Made by a program: the position numbers and the translations under genes
DNA from: Helopsaltes ochotensis
Lineage: Eukaryota; Chordata; Aves; Passeriformes; Locustellidae
Assembly (NCBI GenBank): GCA_013400155.1
Contig: VXBM01001001.1
Span: 154,569 to 218,568, forward strand
Reading direction: 5' to 3'
DNA: 64,000 nt
The notes under the pieces: model-generated
What the model was told of the DNA's origin: nothing
Database searches by the model: none
The model's input: only the letters and a program-made list of their open reading frames with translations
Shown: one piece after another, positions 23,101 to 36,525 of the stretch
How the letters are laid out: each line of letters begins with the position of its first letter
How positions within the stretch are numbered: the first letter of the stretch is position 1

Positions 23101-26100
23101 TTATCTGCACGCCATCCATCTTGTGGCACTTGCATCAGCACCACTGGCATCCCTCATCCCTCTTCTCCCCACGGACCCTGCCTGCTGCCTGCCCCCTCCT
23201 CCTTATCGACGCCTTCCAGAGCAGGAATGATGACGGCTCCCGCTCCGTGCGCAGCGCCAGGGCAGGACCCATCCATCAAGGCCCTTTCCTGCTGCCAGGG
23301 CAGGGGCAGGAAGCAGAAGATCTATAGATTTAATTAAACCTTGCACCATCCATCCCCGCTTCCACGACAGCTCCTCGTAACTCAGGGCCAGGCCCTGGAG
23401 CCAGAGGGGTCCTGGCAGGCAGGACGAGGCTGGAGCACCAGCAGAGCTCTGCTTCCATGGCGTGCTGGCTCCACACCCCATTTTTAGCAGCAGCTCATCT
23501 TGCTCCCAGCATCAATCCTACCCACTGCAGCCCTTGCATCTGTCCTCACACCAGGGGATTGGTGTGATCACGCTCAGCCTCTGAACTGCCCCACAGCACA
23601 GTGCACTGGGGGGATTCAGAGGCTGAGGTGTCGCCCCAGGACCCAACTTCCCAGGTTCTGCTCTCGTTCCCATCTCTCCCAGCACATGCAGCCCCTGGAG
23701 AGCCCACTGGCTGAGGCTGCAGGAGGCACCTGGCCCTTACCTGTGTACAGGGAGATGTAGGAGGAGTCAATCACCTCAAACTTCAGGCTGGGGAGGAAAA
23801 CTCGCCACTGGGAAAAATAAAAGGAGATGGGGAATGAGCAGGAGGGTGGCAAGGATCAGGATGCAGCTGCCCAACCCTGGCACCCCAGGATGGTTCCACC
23901 CTGTCCACAGCTCCCAGAAACTTCCCTGCAGAAGAGGAGCAAGAGAGAGGGCTGATCCTGCCCCATTTCCTGCAGGGTTTGGGATTAGCAGGGATTTCTG
24001 CAAGGTTAGAGAGGGAAAGACTCCTGTGGGTAAGATACAGGCTCATGCTGCTTCCGTCTGGGACTCTCACAAGCCCTGTGACCAAAGGACTCCTTTCCTC
24101 ACTCCGGTGCTTTATAAAGAAGAGTTTGCCTTGATTTAAGAGGGTCTCTAGAGCTGCCTGCCCTGATTTAACTCCAGCACTTTAAAAGCCAGTCTGGAGC
24201 CTTTGTCGGGACAAGCCCTTCAATGCCCCCGGGGCAAGACACATCAGGGTCCTGCTTTTGTTGTGGATGTTGTTGTTGTCTCTCTCTGCACAGCTGAGAG
24301 GTTTTTCTGCACGGCTGAAAGGCTTCGCTCCCTCCCTCCAGCAAAAACATCCCATCTCAGAAGCATCTCCCCCATCTATTTGTTTTCCCCACTATTTGTT
24401 TTTTGCCCGAAGAAATGCAGATCTTATCGGGATAGAGGGGATGGGGAGGAGGGAGGCAGCCAGCAAGGAAGGGGTGTTGCCGGCCTCCCTGGTGCTTTGC
24501 TGGCACCAGTTTGATTCCAGTGATTAATGAGTTCTTGGGAGAAAGGAAACCTTTGCTAACGAGCCAACATCTTCCCCTCAGTCAGCCTGAGCCCCTGACA
24601 CACGCTCCAGGTTTTGCCAGGGCTGTGCTGCCAAGGCAGGCAAGTTCAGATTCGAAACTCATGGTAATTCCAAGGGGGGAAAAGAAGAAAACAGGGAAAT
24701 GCTCCATCGCCTCTCTCCCACTGCTGGGATGCAGCCAGCAAGGTGGGACCTGCCTGCTCTGGGCTCTTCTGGCCCATGGAAGTCCGATGGCAGGGCCTTC
24801 AGCTGCCCAAAAACCACCAGCAGGAAAGGAGAACAGCACTCCATGCATCCCAATGCTGAAATAACCAGGGAAACAGTGACACTGACTTGTCCCCACTGGC
24901 AGCCGTGGGAGTGGCTTTGCTCCAGGATAAAGCACTTGAACATACACGGGGAAAAGCCCTGGCACTGGCTCTGTGGTCCTGGAAGGAGCCTGGCACAGGG
25001 GGGTGGGCATTTACTCACCCCAACTTCCACGTGGTCCGAGCCCCGGTCATCCTGCTTGTGGAGCAGCTCGAAGTAGTAACGCCGGGAGGACATGAGGCTG
25101 CAGGGGAGGGGACACAGCAGTCAGAGCCCAGGGCCAGCCTGGGAAAGCCTCCCTGTCCTGCCCATGGGTGGGTAAAACCTTCCTGAGGCAAGGAGACAGG
25201 GAGCTGGGGAGGGTGTCTGCTCCCCCATCCCACTGCCGAGGGGTTTTGTGGGACTGGGAGGACATTGTGACATCCCCATCCCCACCTCGTCACCTGCCCC
25301 TTCAAACCATGGATCTGGGATCCAGCCCAGCCTTTTGGGAAAGGATTGTGGCCCAGGGAGGCCAGAGCCAGCAACTCCATGTCCCAGACTGCATCTCCAC
25401 GGGACAATCCCCGAGGACACACTCACCGCAGGGGCTTGGAGACTTGGGAGCTGAACTTGGTGAACTCTCCCGGTGCCGTCCACTCGGTGCCCAGCTGGGG
25501 AGGAAGGAGGAGCATGAGAGCAGCAGGACACCCCAGCAAAGCCCACCAACTTCCTCATATTACAGGAATTAATCCCGAGAAAATCCAGGAATAAATATTA
25601 CATCTCCTGGGCTTTGGCAGGTCCAACCAAGAAGGGGCCAAGGGGCTCCTCTGGAAGCCAAGCCAGGCCTGGCAGGCTGAAACAGCCTGGCATTCCCAAA
25701 GGAGCAGAGAGGCAGGAGAGCTGCCCCCAGCACAGGCACACATGGATCCTTCCCCCTGGAGCAGGGCAAGGCAGGGAGGTAATGCCATACCTTGCCCACA
25801 AACGCAGCCAGTCGGGAATTGGAGGGACTGTCGTCGGAGCTGAGCCAGAACTCTGAGTTGTCATCTGATGCCACGGAAAACTGGAAATCCCCTGCAGAGA
25901 GCCATGGAGAGGGTCACCACCGAGGGACACAGGGACCCTGGTGGCGTGGGCCTGGTCCTGCTGCCTCGTGGTGGGATGGGGAAACAGGGATGGGGCCACC
26001 CCAGATCTCACGTCATGTCCCTGTCCTGGATGGGATCAGGGCTTTGCTCTCCTTCAAAGCCACAGGAAAAGGGGGCTTTGCTCCAGAAGGACCCTCCTTC

Positions 26101-29100
26101 CCAGGAGCCAGGGTTTGGGGCTGTCTCCAAGAGCCTTTCTATCCTCCTGTGGCCAGGAAGGGGAAGGACACAGCGTCTCCATGTTGCTGCACGGGGAGGA
26201 AAAGGCCACGCTCCGTCACTCACCATCCTTGAAGGGATGGATGTAGCCAAAAATCCTCAGCCCGTAGTTCTTCCACTTGGGAGACACAGCCAGCTTCTTC
26301 ACCGTGGTGCGGGTCTGCCGAGGAGATGGGCATGGATCACCTCCTCCCTGTTATCCCAGGCTCCCACACCCCGGCACAGAGGGGGCCTCATCACCTCCCC
26401 ACACCAAACCCTGCAAGCCAAGGTCTTGAGGACCAGTCTTGGAGACCCAGGGAGGGACGGGTGAACCCTCCCGCCGACCCCCTGTCCCGGGACTCACGTG
26501 GGGAAAGAGCGGGAAGTGGAGGTTCTTCCTCAGGTGCCTCACGGCCCCGCCACACCAATCCTCGAAGACGTGCAGGTTTGCCTTCCCTTTGTACTGTGGG
26601 GGAAGAGAGGGAGCTGAGCAGGGCTCCTCCTCCTCCATCCCCTCCCAGGCTGCTGCCTGCCCACCCACCTGCTCGTTCCAGGGCAAGGCCTGCTTGGTCA
26701 GGTTGAGTTTGGGGTGGGTGCCGGCTCGGTTGGAACGCTGGCCTCTGGAAAACCAGCCATCCACGTCCTGCCCGTCATTCTGTGGGGGAACAGAGGGAGA
26801 GATGGGATGGGTGATCAGGGCCAGCACCTCCTATGCTTGTGGGATGTCTCCGTGAATCTGTGGTGAGGCCCTGGCAGAGGCTGCCCAGAAAATCTGTCCC
26901 ATCCCTGGAAAAGTTCAAGGCCAGGTTGGACAGGGCTCGGGGCAGCCTGGGCAAGCAGAAGGTGTCCTTGCCCATGGCAGCGGGTGGAACTGGATGGGCT
27001 TTAAGATCCCTTCCAACCCAAACCATCCCAGGATTCCATGATCTAAACACCTCATTTTGAGCATTGCCAAACCAAGGCGAAAGATTTCACGGCTCACGGC
27101 AAAGGAAAGCAGGAGGAGGCACAAAAATACTGGCAAGGTGTCACAGGCAGCAGTTTCAAAATGTTCCAGCTAAACTTGTTTCCCCTCCTCTGCCAAAACT
27201 TCTCCAAAACAGTGAGTTTTCTGTTCATTCAAAATGTTTGGCCAGTCTTGAGGGCTGCTGGAATTTTGGGCTCTCTCTCCAAAAGCACAGAGGTGATCTC
27301 TACATCCTGGGCAGAGGAAGCGGGATGTGTCTCCACTCCCTCTCTTCCTTTAAAGGGGATTAGGTTAATCCCATTGCTTGTATCTTGTCATTTAGAGAGA
27401 TTAAGTGAGCATTCACCTGCCTCCAGCTCGCTGATGGGTGACAAGGAAGAGCCAGGTACTTCTGGAGCCCCTCCAGAGCATTCCCCTCTTCCTCAGCTTC
27501 CCCAGAGCATCATCCCCCTCTTCCTCCACCCCCCAGGGCAGACACAGCACTGTCACCACAGCACAGCCCATTTGCATGCACAGTGCCAGGGAAATAATTA
27601 GCAAACTGCCTAAACAAACTCATTAGAGCCCCAGAGGAGGGAGCAGTGCCCTTGGAAGACCTCATGAGGGAGGGATTTGTGCCAGGCTCACTGGAAGGAT
27701 TCTCCCTCCTCCCAGGAAAAGCCAGGATGCAATTCCTGCTGTGCCCTGTGTCCTTACCCAGCACCAAGCTCCTCTGGGCACCTGAGGTTCCTCCTTTGTC
27801 CATCTGTCCCTTATTTCTGAGGAGTGACCCTCTGTTGGGATAGGGCAGGGAATTCCCCGTGGCATCCCCCTCCCGCCATCCCAGCTGGCTGCCCTGCTGT
27901 GAGGCCTCTTGGTGACAGCAGGTTGGACAGGGACAGCAGGGCCTTCAGCAGGGGCTTGGTGACCTGCTGGACAGAGGACAGGGCACAACTCCAAGTGCCT
28001 CCTGCTTGGAGACTCCACCCAGGGTATAGTGCCTCCCCAGTCCAGGACAGTGCAGGACACACAGGAGCAGGTGGCTTTGCCCCGAAAAAGCAGGAATTGC
28101 AGAGCAGATGAAGCTGGGACCTTCTCAGGGAGGCTGTGACAGGGCACGTGGAGCGCAGTGTGGGATGCTGGGAGGGATATCCCACCCAGTTCCAAGGGGA
28201 TGTCAGAGGGTTTATCCCCTGCGGGGGCTGCTGGGCAGAATCAGAGGTAGCGATGTGCCCCCGGAGCCCTCGGATCCCCTCAGCCGGATGAGCCCTGTGC
28301 TCTCAGAGCAGTGACCTCTCCACGGGCCCCTTCCCGCCCCTGTTACCATGGGATCCTCCTCGCGGCTCTCGCTGGAATCCTCGGCTTTCCTGCGCCGCGC
28401 CGCCGCCGGGGCTGCCGCCGCCCGCCGCCCGGGATCCGTCACCTCCCCCGGCCTCTCTCCATCTGCGAGGGGAGCAGAGGGGCTCAGAGCACAGCCCCCC
28501 ATCCCAGCACCTCTTTGGGGACACCCCTCTCCCCGGCACCGGGAAGTGCTGGCATTGCCTCCGCTCCCAGGGGACAGGGACATGGCAAGGGGGGTGACAC
28601 AGGGAGGGGGGGGCCCTGGCTGCAATTCCCCTCATTCCATTTGCACTAATCAGCTTTGCAGCAGCTCAGCAGCAGCAGGTTTAATTACACCCCCCACAGC
28701 TCCTGGCCCTTTATGTAAGAGATGCTGGGATAAGCTGTTGGGGTCTTGCTCCCCTTCCATCCTCAGGGATGCATCCCTGCTTCCTTGCCCCTCCAAATCC
28801 CAGCTCTCCCAAGGCATCCCAAAGCTCTGCCAAGAGCACACCAGCCCCAACCCCCCCCCAGATATCATCCCCTCAAACCACGTCCCTCTTCCAAATCACA
28901 CTCACATCAAAGCCTTGCTCCCAGACCCATCAGCTTTGTTACTGTGCTGAGTTAATTGTCCCCAACCTTTGACTCCCCTCTGCAGCTCCTTTTCCTTGGG
29001 CAGGGCATTTTAAACTACCCCCACTTCCCCCAAAACAATAGTGCAGACTTGGAAAATGTTACTTTGGCGGGGGTGGAGGGGACATCCCTTTTTCTGCCAC

Positions 29101-32100
29101 CCCAAAACCCAGGAGGACGGGGGGAGCTTGTGGTTCAGCCATCACTGCCGGTGCACGGATCCACAGCTCAATCCCGAGTCAAGGAAGCTCAAGGCAACAC
29201 TTGGAGAGGTGGGCATCCAAGAGCCACCTCCACAATCACCTGTGGGTGCCTAAAACCAGCCACCCCCACAGGGCAATGAGGGGGAGCCCCAGGTTCACCA
29301 AGCAATTGCGGGAAAGGGGTCACCGAGCCAGTCCCAAGGGAATGGAAAGATGTCCCTGTCCCTCCACACCCTCCTTCCCACCACCAGCGAGTCCTGGGGG
29401 GCTCCCCCTCCCCAAAATGGAACAGCCTCGGTGACTGCCAGAGCCAGGGAGGGGCTCGGCGTGCCCGGAGACCCCACCACACGCCTTCCACACCATTAGT
29501 ATTCCAGCGGCCGCGCAGCCGGCGTCTCCTTGGAGATGGCAGCACAAATCCCATCCCCACGGCAGGGACAGGAAATTAAGCTCTAAAGCCCCTTCTTCTG
29601 CTCTCGGCCAGTCTTCAGCCCCTGGCAGCTCCCCAGGCTGCCCCCTCCCCTCGCCCGGCCTCATTCCCGCATCCATCCCTCTTCCCTCCGCGAGGAGGGT
29701 GATGGGGAGCGGCGGGGCCGGAGCCAGCGCTCGCCTCCTGCGCTCCACACACGGACAGCGTCATTCCCACCACACTGATCCGTGCATCCATCACGGCCAC
29801 GAGGAGCTCAGCGCTCCCGAGGGACCTGCCCAGGGCTGGGAGGAGGGAGTGGCTCTGTGGTACCCACTCGGGGAGTCTCTCCCGACCTTGGAGGCGATAA
29901 ACCTGTCTCCCGTGGCATTTCCCACAGACTAAATTCCCCGTATGGCAACCTGAGCCAGCAGCATCCCTGGCTGCATCCACAGGGTTGGCTGGATGTGGCC
30001 ATCCTGCTTCACTCTCCTCCATGTCAGGACTGTGAACTGGTGGGAGATTATTTGGTATAAACTGGAGCAAAGCAGGTAAAAAACAGGAGTTAATCCAAGC
30101 TGGGCAGGCTCATCCTTGGAGCTCTCAGGACCCAAAGTCACGCTTGCTCCCCATCCCTTCTGAGGGGCTCCCACATCCAGAGAGGAGCAAAAGAACCAGG
30201 ACGCTCCAGAAAAGGCTTCTGAGCTTCCATGCAGTTCCCTGGCAATTTAAATATCAGAAAGTGGCTTCTGGTCAGGCTGTGGGGAACTGGGAACCAGTGC
30301 CATGGGGATAAGGGGTGGGAAAGGGCAGTGCCTTGCGCCAATGAGCATCCCTCACTGCTCCCAAAAATCCCGAGTTCCTTTGGTCCCAACCACAGCCCTG
30401 CAGGAGGAGCAGCTCAGAGCTAGAAGAAGAGGAAAGAGAAGGCAGCACTGGGAGGGAGAAGGATTCCAGTTCCTCCCAGCATCCCAGCGGGATGCACAGC
30501 AGCACTGCTGCGTCCATTCCCTTGGCCAGCCTCCCTCAATGACCAGAGAGGGCAGGACAGGGATAGGGGAAGGTCTGAGGACAAGCAGGAACCCACTGCC
30601 CGTGGGATGGGGATGCTCAGGGAAGGCATGGAAGCACTAAAAGCTCTTCCCTGGAGCGACGCTGATGCTTTGGGAGCAGCGAGGAGGGGGCAGGAAGCAC
30701 AAACCATGGCACAAACCAGCTCTGAGTCACAGCAGCCTCCAGACAGGGAGCCAGGATCCTCATCCTGGGGAGGAGGCCGTGGATATGAGGGACCCACGCA
30801 GGGCACAGGGCGATGCCTCCCATGGGAGAAGCGTCTCCCGGTTATCCCGGCCCTGTAACTCTGCTGGGAAGCACAGAGAGCCTTTCACCTCCCACCTCCT
30901 TCTCCCCAGCTCCAAACACAGCCCCTTTCTTCCATGCCGGGGTTTCTCCTGGCCCTTTTCCAAGCCCTGCGACGTGGAGGGAGGGAGGTGACATTTAAAC
31001 CCCGACACAGCTGCAGCAGAAGTGGTGGCGGTGCCTTCCTTAAACCCAGAGGTTCCATTCCCAAATTTTCCTGGTGAGGACACGGCCTCAGGGCAGGAGC
31101 ACCCCTGCAGGAGCCTCCTAACGAGGTGTTAGGTGATTATAATTAGCCAGAAAGGAATCAACACCACAAATCCCCCTGTCAGTGCCACAGAAACACGGGA
31201 CAAAAATCCTGGCCACAACCCCCGGACAGAGGGTGGTGGCATGGGCTGGGTGACAGCCGGTGACACCAATGGGGCCAGGGGTTTGGGACCACCATGGGGA
31301 CACGGGACCAGTCCCTGGACACCCCTGCCCTGCCTCCCCCGGGCACTGCTGCCTGCTGGGACCCGTCACTGCCTCGCAGAGGGAACTGGAGGAGCGAGGG
31401 GGATTTTTCCTGCCTCCTCCATTCCTTTGCTGCTGTTTTCCCACTCGGTGACAGCCTTCTCAGCTGGAGCCGTGGAAATCGATGCGGAATCGCTCTGCCT
31501 GGCGATGGAGCTGCCATGAGACCACTCCAGCCGAGAAAACACCCACCAGGAGAGGCGGCTCCGACACTTCCAGGCTCATAATCAGGATCTCAAATCCCTC
31601 CCGGGATTGGACAGCTCCCAGACTTCCCCCCATTTCCCTCACTGCGCATCCAGTGCTCTTCGGCCCCACCTGCTCCAGCCCCAAAGGGAGCTGGAGCAGC
31701 TCCTACGAGACCCTGCTCCACCCCAACAGGGACGATGCTCGCTCACAGCCCTCAGCACGAAGATTTGGCTTCCTGGGATGTGGCCTCTGGGGAAGGCCAC
31801 TGTGAAATGCTGGGAATTTTAGGGTGCATTTCACCCCAGAAACATTCCAGCCTCTGAGCTCTTCATTGCCTGTGGGGTCACCACCCCAGTTCCAGCTTTC
31901 CAGCCTCTTCTAGCAGCTGGCTCCCACCTGGCCCCTGATCCAGCCAAAATCCCTTCATCCTGCCAGTGCCAAGGCCACTGACACCCCAGGCGGCTGCTCA
32001 GCCCTTCCCAAGGAGCAGCTCTGGAGAGGCCCAGCTGCAGGCACACGGGAGGGATGGAGGGGAGATCCAGGGCAGCGCTGGGAAGGAGAAAGATCACAAA

Positions 32101-35100
32101 CAGCAAGGCAAAGAGCTCCTGATGCTTGGGAAAAGCCATCCCTCACCTCTCCCTGGCTTCAAGGAACAGTTTTGGGGACCCTCTGGGAGCCAAGGGCCAG
32201 GGTCACAGCCAGGCTGGGGGCAGGTGCCACCCTGGGGTGGCTCAAAGCCACTCGTGCCTCTGAAGAGCCACATTTCTGCCTTTGAAAAACCCAAAACAGG
32301 CAGTCGCCAAGTTTTTCTCATTGGGCACCCTAGAGGAGCAGGGCATGGAGCCTGGGGCAGTCAGGGATGGGCTTCCCATATGGAGATGGGCCCCAGTGAC
32401 ACCCAAATGAGTCCACTCCCCCAGCTCCAAACTTCCCTTTCAGCAGCAGGGATGGGACCTGCTTTCCCTGGACTCCACCTGGGTCCATCCATGGAAATCA
32501 GCCTTTCCCAGCAGGGATAGGGATGCTGCCAGGAGAAGAAAAAGCAGCTCCCAGCCCAGTCCCAAATCCCACTGCCCTTCATCTTCAAAGGGCTCTTCTC
32601 ATCCTCTTCCCTACCTGCTCCCGGCAGCCCCAACAAAAAGGATGAACCCCACAGCAGGCTGCAGCATTCCAGCCTCCCAATTAACATCAAAGGATCTGCT
32701 GAGATGGATCTCAGAGGGACACATTATCCCAAACCTTCTCCTTTCCGCTCTCCCCAAAGATGGTTCCCAGTGGGGAGAACAGCCCAGGACAGGACACAGA
32801 GCATCCATCCCATCACTGCCTCAGGACCAGGAGGTTTTGGGAGCCCTCTGGACTATGGCAGAGGGGTGACCCAGGCCATGCCACGTCCAGCAGACAGAGG
32901 GAGCCCCATTTCATCCATGAACTGCCTTTAGCACCCTTGAGCACCCATCCCATGCTCCCCCAATCCCCCAAAACCTCACTCCAGCACCGCCAACACCCTC
33001 CACACTAAATCCCAGCAAACCCCAAGCCCCACAGCCCCACTGTGAGCCACTTCAGGGCTCTATTATCATTTTTTCCCCAGCTCTTTTTTGCTTTTTCATC
33101 CTTTCCCTTTCCACCTGGCACATTCCACCCCATTGCCTCGGCGCGGTTTCCAGCTGGGAGAGCACCGTAATGGCCTCATTATTTCCAATGAGGAATCCGC
33201 GTGTTCAATTAGGCAGAGAAGGCTAATTATCTACTTGGAGAAGATGAGGAAGAGAGGGGCTGTTTTATCAGGGACCAGCACAGCTCCCAGCCCAGCCCCT
33301 GGATGCTCCAGCTCCGGGTGTCACCAACGGCTGGGCCAAGGGGAGCCATGGGATAAAAATCCCACTGTGCTCCCAACCCCACCTGGCTGGGTCTTCCCCA
33401 CTTTACACCCTCCAAAAACTCCCTAAAATCCTCATGCCTTGCACCTGCAGCCTCCAGAGCGTCCAGCTGCTCACTGACACCCTGTTTTTAATGAGCAATT
33501 AACCTTTTTCTTTGTTAATTAACCGGGCAGCACCCCTGGCACAGACAGACAGCTCCTGGCTTATGGTGGCCAAATCCAAAAGTCATCTCCAAACTCCTTT
33601 TGGAGCACAGACCCTTGAGGTGATGCTCTTCCCCCAAACCCTTGCAACAAGTTTCTTCCTAAATATGGTTTATTTCCTATGATCTGTTTGGGGGGTTTTG
33701 TTTTGTTTTTTTCACTCCATTCAGTGTGTTTTTCCACCTAAACCACTCCCTGCCTCTCCCACTCTGGCAGCAGCAGGATGAGGGGTCCATCTGTGGATGG
33801 CCAAACCCTTCCTCAACCTCCACCCCAACCCCTTTCCACCACCTGGTGTCCAAAAAGGCCAAGTGGGACCTAAACTCTGCCTTTCCCAAGCCCACTGGAA
33901 AATCCCAGTGGTTCACCCAGGCAAGGGGCAACACTTCCCCCACACAATGTACTTTCCCATCTCTCTTCCCACCTCCCAGAGACCCCGCTCTCCACCAAAG
34001 CCCAGGCCCCCTCATTCCCACAGTTCGCAGCCATTCGGCCTCGCTGGGACCCAGAGTGGGGTCGGGCACCCCCTCCCTTCCCCCTGGAGCATCCCGGGAT
34101 GCAGGGCACGCAGGGAGAGCAGGGACAGGCACCTGGGAATGTCCCGGCACACGGCATCCCTGGGCATCCTCCCGGCAGGAAAACCGCGGCTCACCCCAGC
34201 ACCCGGGGGGACCCCGATCCATGGTTTTCCCGGGATAAGGACAGCGATCCCATGCCATCTTCCCCCTGCCCGAGGCTGCTGGTCCCGCCACAGGCCAGAC
34301 ACGGCCATCCCGAACATCGGGATAACGGCGGGGCCAGGGGGGGAGCGCCTCGGGATAATGGTGGGGATGAGGAACACAGGGAAAATCGCCTCGGGAGCTC
34401 CAGGCAGCCCCTGCGGTTCTCCCACCACGGAGGATCCCGCAGGGAGCCCCCGGTGCCCCCCCCCTCCCTCAGCAGCCTCATTTCCTGCCTCGCTCATTCG
34501 CATTATCCCGATTTTACCATAAGGCCCAAAAATTTGCAGGATCATGCTGCTGCTCCGCTCGGAAACTTTGGGTTTTCCAGCCCGAGAGGCTTCGCCAACC
34601 TCCGGGACCGCTCTGACCCCCTCGGGAAAGCCTTTCCCTCCCTCCACAGGCACTAAATCCCGACCCCTTCTCATTTTTTTAGGACAAAACGCGCTGGGCG
34701 AGGTCAGTCCCAGCAAGAACGCTTCGGCTCAAGTTTCAGCCGGCAAATATTCCGAGTGGCTTTGTGTCTCCGGGAGGTCTGCCACGGGAAAACCGGGAGC
34801 GGCCGGACACGAAGCCGAGCTTTAGGGCACCTGTCCCTCCGGAGGGAGCATCCCGGAATCCATCCCGGCCGCTATGCCAGGGCGGGAGAAGAAAGGAATT
34901 TTGGGTTGTTTTGGTTTTTTGGTTGTTTTTTTTTTTTTTTTTACAGTAGAGAAGCACAGGCTGAGAAAGTGTTGGGATGGGATGGGGAGGGTTGGGAAAG
35001 GATGGGAACGTTGGGAAGGGATGGCAAAGAGGAGATTTGCCCCTTCCAGCAGCGGCGAGCGCCTATAAATGGCCTCTTTGTCATCGCAGCCAAGGCAGCG

Positions 35101-35689
35101 GGTGGAAAAATGAGGACGGAGCGGCTCGAGGGGGGACAATGACCCCCGGCCAGTTTGGGGGCCCTCCGGGGTGTCCCCTTCTCCCGAGGGTCCAACGCGG
35201 GGGCGCGGAGCCCACGGAGGGGTCCCGCTCGCCCCAAACCCAGGCGGGTGATGCGGGACAGAAAGGCAGCGCTGGAAAGGGGGGGACCCCACCCCTGAGG
35301 GGGTGCTCCGGGCGCCCAGCGTGGCAGAGGGACCCTCAAACCCCTTGGGGACCCCCAAACCCCAGGTGCCCTGACAGCCCAGAGCGGGAGGGAGCCCCGG
35401 CACTCCCCGGGGAACCCCCAAACCACAGGTGCTCCGGTACCCCGGAGTGGCGGGGGGCACCCACCACCCCTCGGGGACCCCCAAAGCCCCCCGAGACCCC
35501 TCTCCGAGGGCTGCCGAGGGACCCCCCCCCCCCGTTACCTTTGCCGTAGGCGAAGGGGAGGCGCAGGGCGCGGCCCTGGCGCACCAGGCTGATGTGCAGG
35601 TAGGTGAACCAGGCGGCCGACGTGAGCAGCGCCAGCAGCAGCAGCAGCTTCAGCTGCTTCCGGAGCTTCTTCACCGGGAGCCGCGGCAT
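17129..35689 (-). CDS. B4GALNT4: Beta-1,4-N-acetylgalactosaminyltransferase 4
   Basis: Golgi type II enzyme that moves GalNAc from UDP-GalNAc onto GlcNAc-terminated glycans, making LacdiNAc. Exons: 35689-35539, 28462-28347, 26779-26669, 26593-26498, 26314-26224, 25891-25791, 25494-25427, 25097-25019, 23807-23741, 22314-22171, 22001-21892, 21641-21541, 21256-21174, 20591-19403, 19293-18986, 18823-18670, 18343-18271, 18185-18032, 17812-17686, 17243-17129. They give 1145 codons (human about 1039). A basic start (MPRLPVKKLRKQ) leads into a signal anchor. A PA14 domain lies at about 127-293, with NLHVFEDWCGG and SVASDDNSEFWLS. The long exon 14 codes a proline-rich linker with an acidic run (DEEEEEEGAD). 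The glycosyltransferase domain follows, with NVILVDFDSEDMD, FLCDLHIHFP and WGGEDWELLDR. The stop follows KKPSKD. Introns 13 and 18 are stop-free and multiples of three. Confidence 0.95.
17247..17550. repeat. 30-bp minisatellite abutting a splice acceptor
   Basis: The 30-base unit TGGAGGGACACAAGGACAGG plus GCTCAGGGGA starts at 17251 and is nearly perfect for three copies (17251, 17281, 17311). It then decays through related GGGACAG / GATGGA copies to about 17550. On the minus strand its pyrimidine-rich face forms the tract and AG of the acceptor for the last B4GALNT4 exon. Confidence 0.85.
22917..22962. repeat. GGAA/GAAG-rich simple repeat
   Basis: An imperfect tetranucleotide tract (GGAAGGAAGG, GAAGGAAGGAAGGAG) in B4GALNT4 intron 9. 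Confidence 0.8.
26861..27044 (+). repeat. CR1 LINE 3' fragment
   Basis: It reads GGCTGCCCAGAAAAT..., then AAGTTCAAGGCCAGGTTGGA..., and ends TTCCAACCCAAACCATCC...GATTCCATGAT. This is the standard avian CR1 3' end. It lies in B4GALNT4 intron 2. Confidence 0.85.
28463..35538 (-). other. B4GALNT4 intron 1
   Basis: A 7.1-kb intron between the signal-anchor exon and exon 2. No further exon, RNA gene or intact element was recognised in it. A T-rich run sits near 34910-34942. Several long ORFs here (for example 34012-34716 on the minus strand) show no domain similarity and no family match. First introns often carry enhancers, but the sequence alone does not show one. Confidence 0.6.
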
Positions 35690-35704
35690 CCTGCCGCCCG
35701 CATC

Positions 35705-36079
35705 NNNNNNNNNNNNNNNNNNNNNNNNNNNNNNNNNNNNNNNNNNNNNNNNNNNNNNNNNNNNNNNNNNNNNNNNNNNNNNNNNNNNNNNNNNNNNNNN
35801 NNNNNNNNNNNNNNNNNNNNNNNNNNNNNNNNNNNNNNNNNNNNNNNNNNNNNNNNNNNNNNNNNNNNNNNNNNNNNNNNNNNNNNNNNNNNNNNNNNNN
35901 NNNNNNNNNNNNNNNNNNNNNNNNNNNNNNNNNNNNNNNNNNNNNNNNNNNNNNNNNNNNNNNNNNNNNNNNNNNNNNNNNNNNNNNNNNNNNNNNNNNN
36001 NNNNNNNNNNNNNNNNNNNNNNNNNNNNNNNNNNNNNNNNNNNNNNNNNNNNNNNNNNNNNNNNNNNNNNNNNNNNNNN
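35705..36079. other. Assembly gap (375 N) in the B4GALNT4 promoter CpG island
   Basis: The run of N begins 15 bp upstream of the B4GALNT4 ATG, so the 5' UTR and core promoter are missing. Flanking sequence (35500-35704 and 36080-36320) is extremely GC- and CpG-rich, typical of avian CpG-island promoters lost in assemblies. Confidence 1.
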
Positions 36080-36525
36080 CGCGCCCCCCGGCCCTGTCCC
36101 CTGCCCTCCGCGGCGGGAGAGCGGGGCGGCGACGAGGCGAGACCGAACGGGGTCTCCGTGTCCAGGGGACGGAGGGGTCGGCGCGATTGGTGACGCGAGC
36201 TTTGGCGGGGCGGCCCCGCCGACCCCTCCTCCCCCGCGGCGGGGATGGTACGTTCCGGCCCGGCAGCGGCGGGGGCTGCAGAGCCCCGCCCGGTCCGCGG
36301 GGGGGCGCTATCCGCAGGCACGACCGCCTTGGAATGGCGGGGATCCCAACGGGATCGGGGGGGCATCCCACGGGATCAGGGGGCCATCCCCGGGATCACC
36401 CCGGAAAGATGAGCTCGGGCATCCCTGGGATCAGCCCCTCGCTGGGTCCGGGGATCCCATGGGGGCCGGAACCCCCCGGCTCCCACTAGCTGGGTGCAGG
36501 GGTCCCATGGGGGCTGGATTCCCGG

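Noticed and set aside
34012..34716. 234-codon minus-strand ORF in B4GALNT4 intron 1
   Set aside because: Low-complexity Gly/Pro/Arg composition, no domain, overlapping open frames on the other strand, and no splice context.
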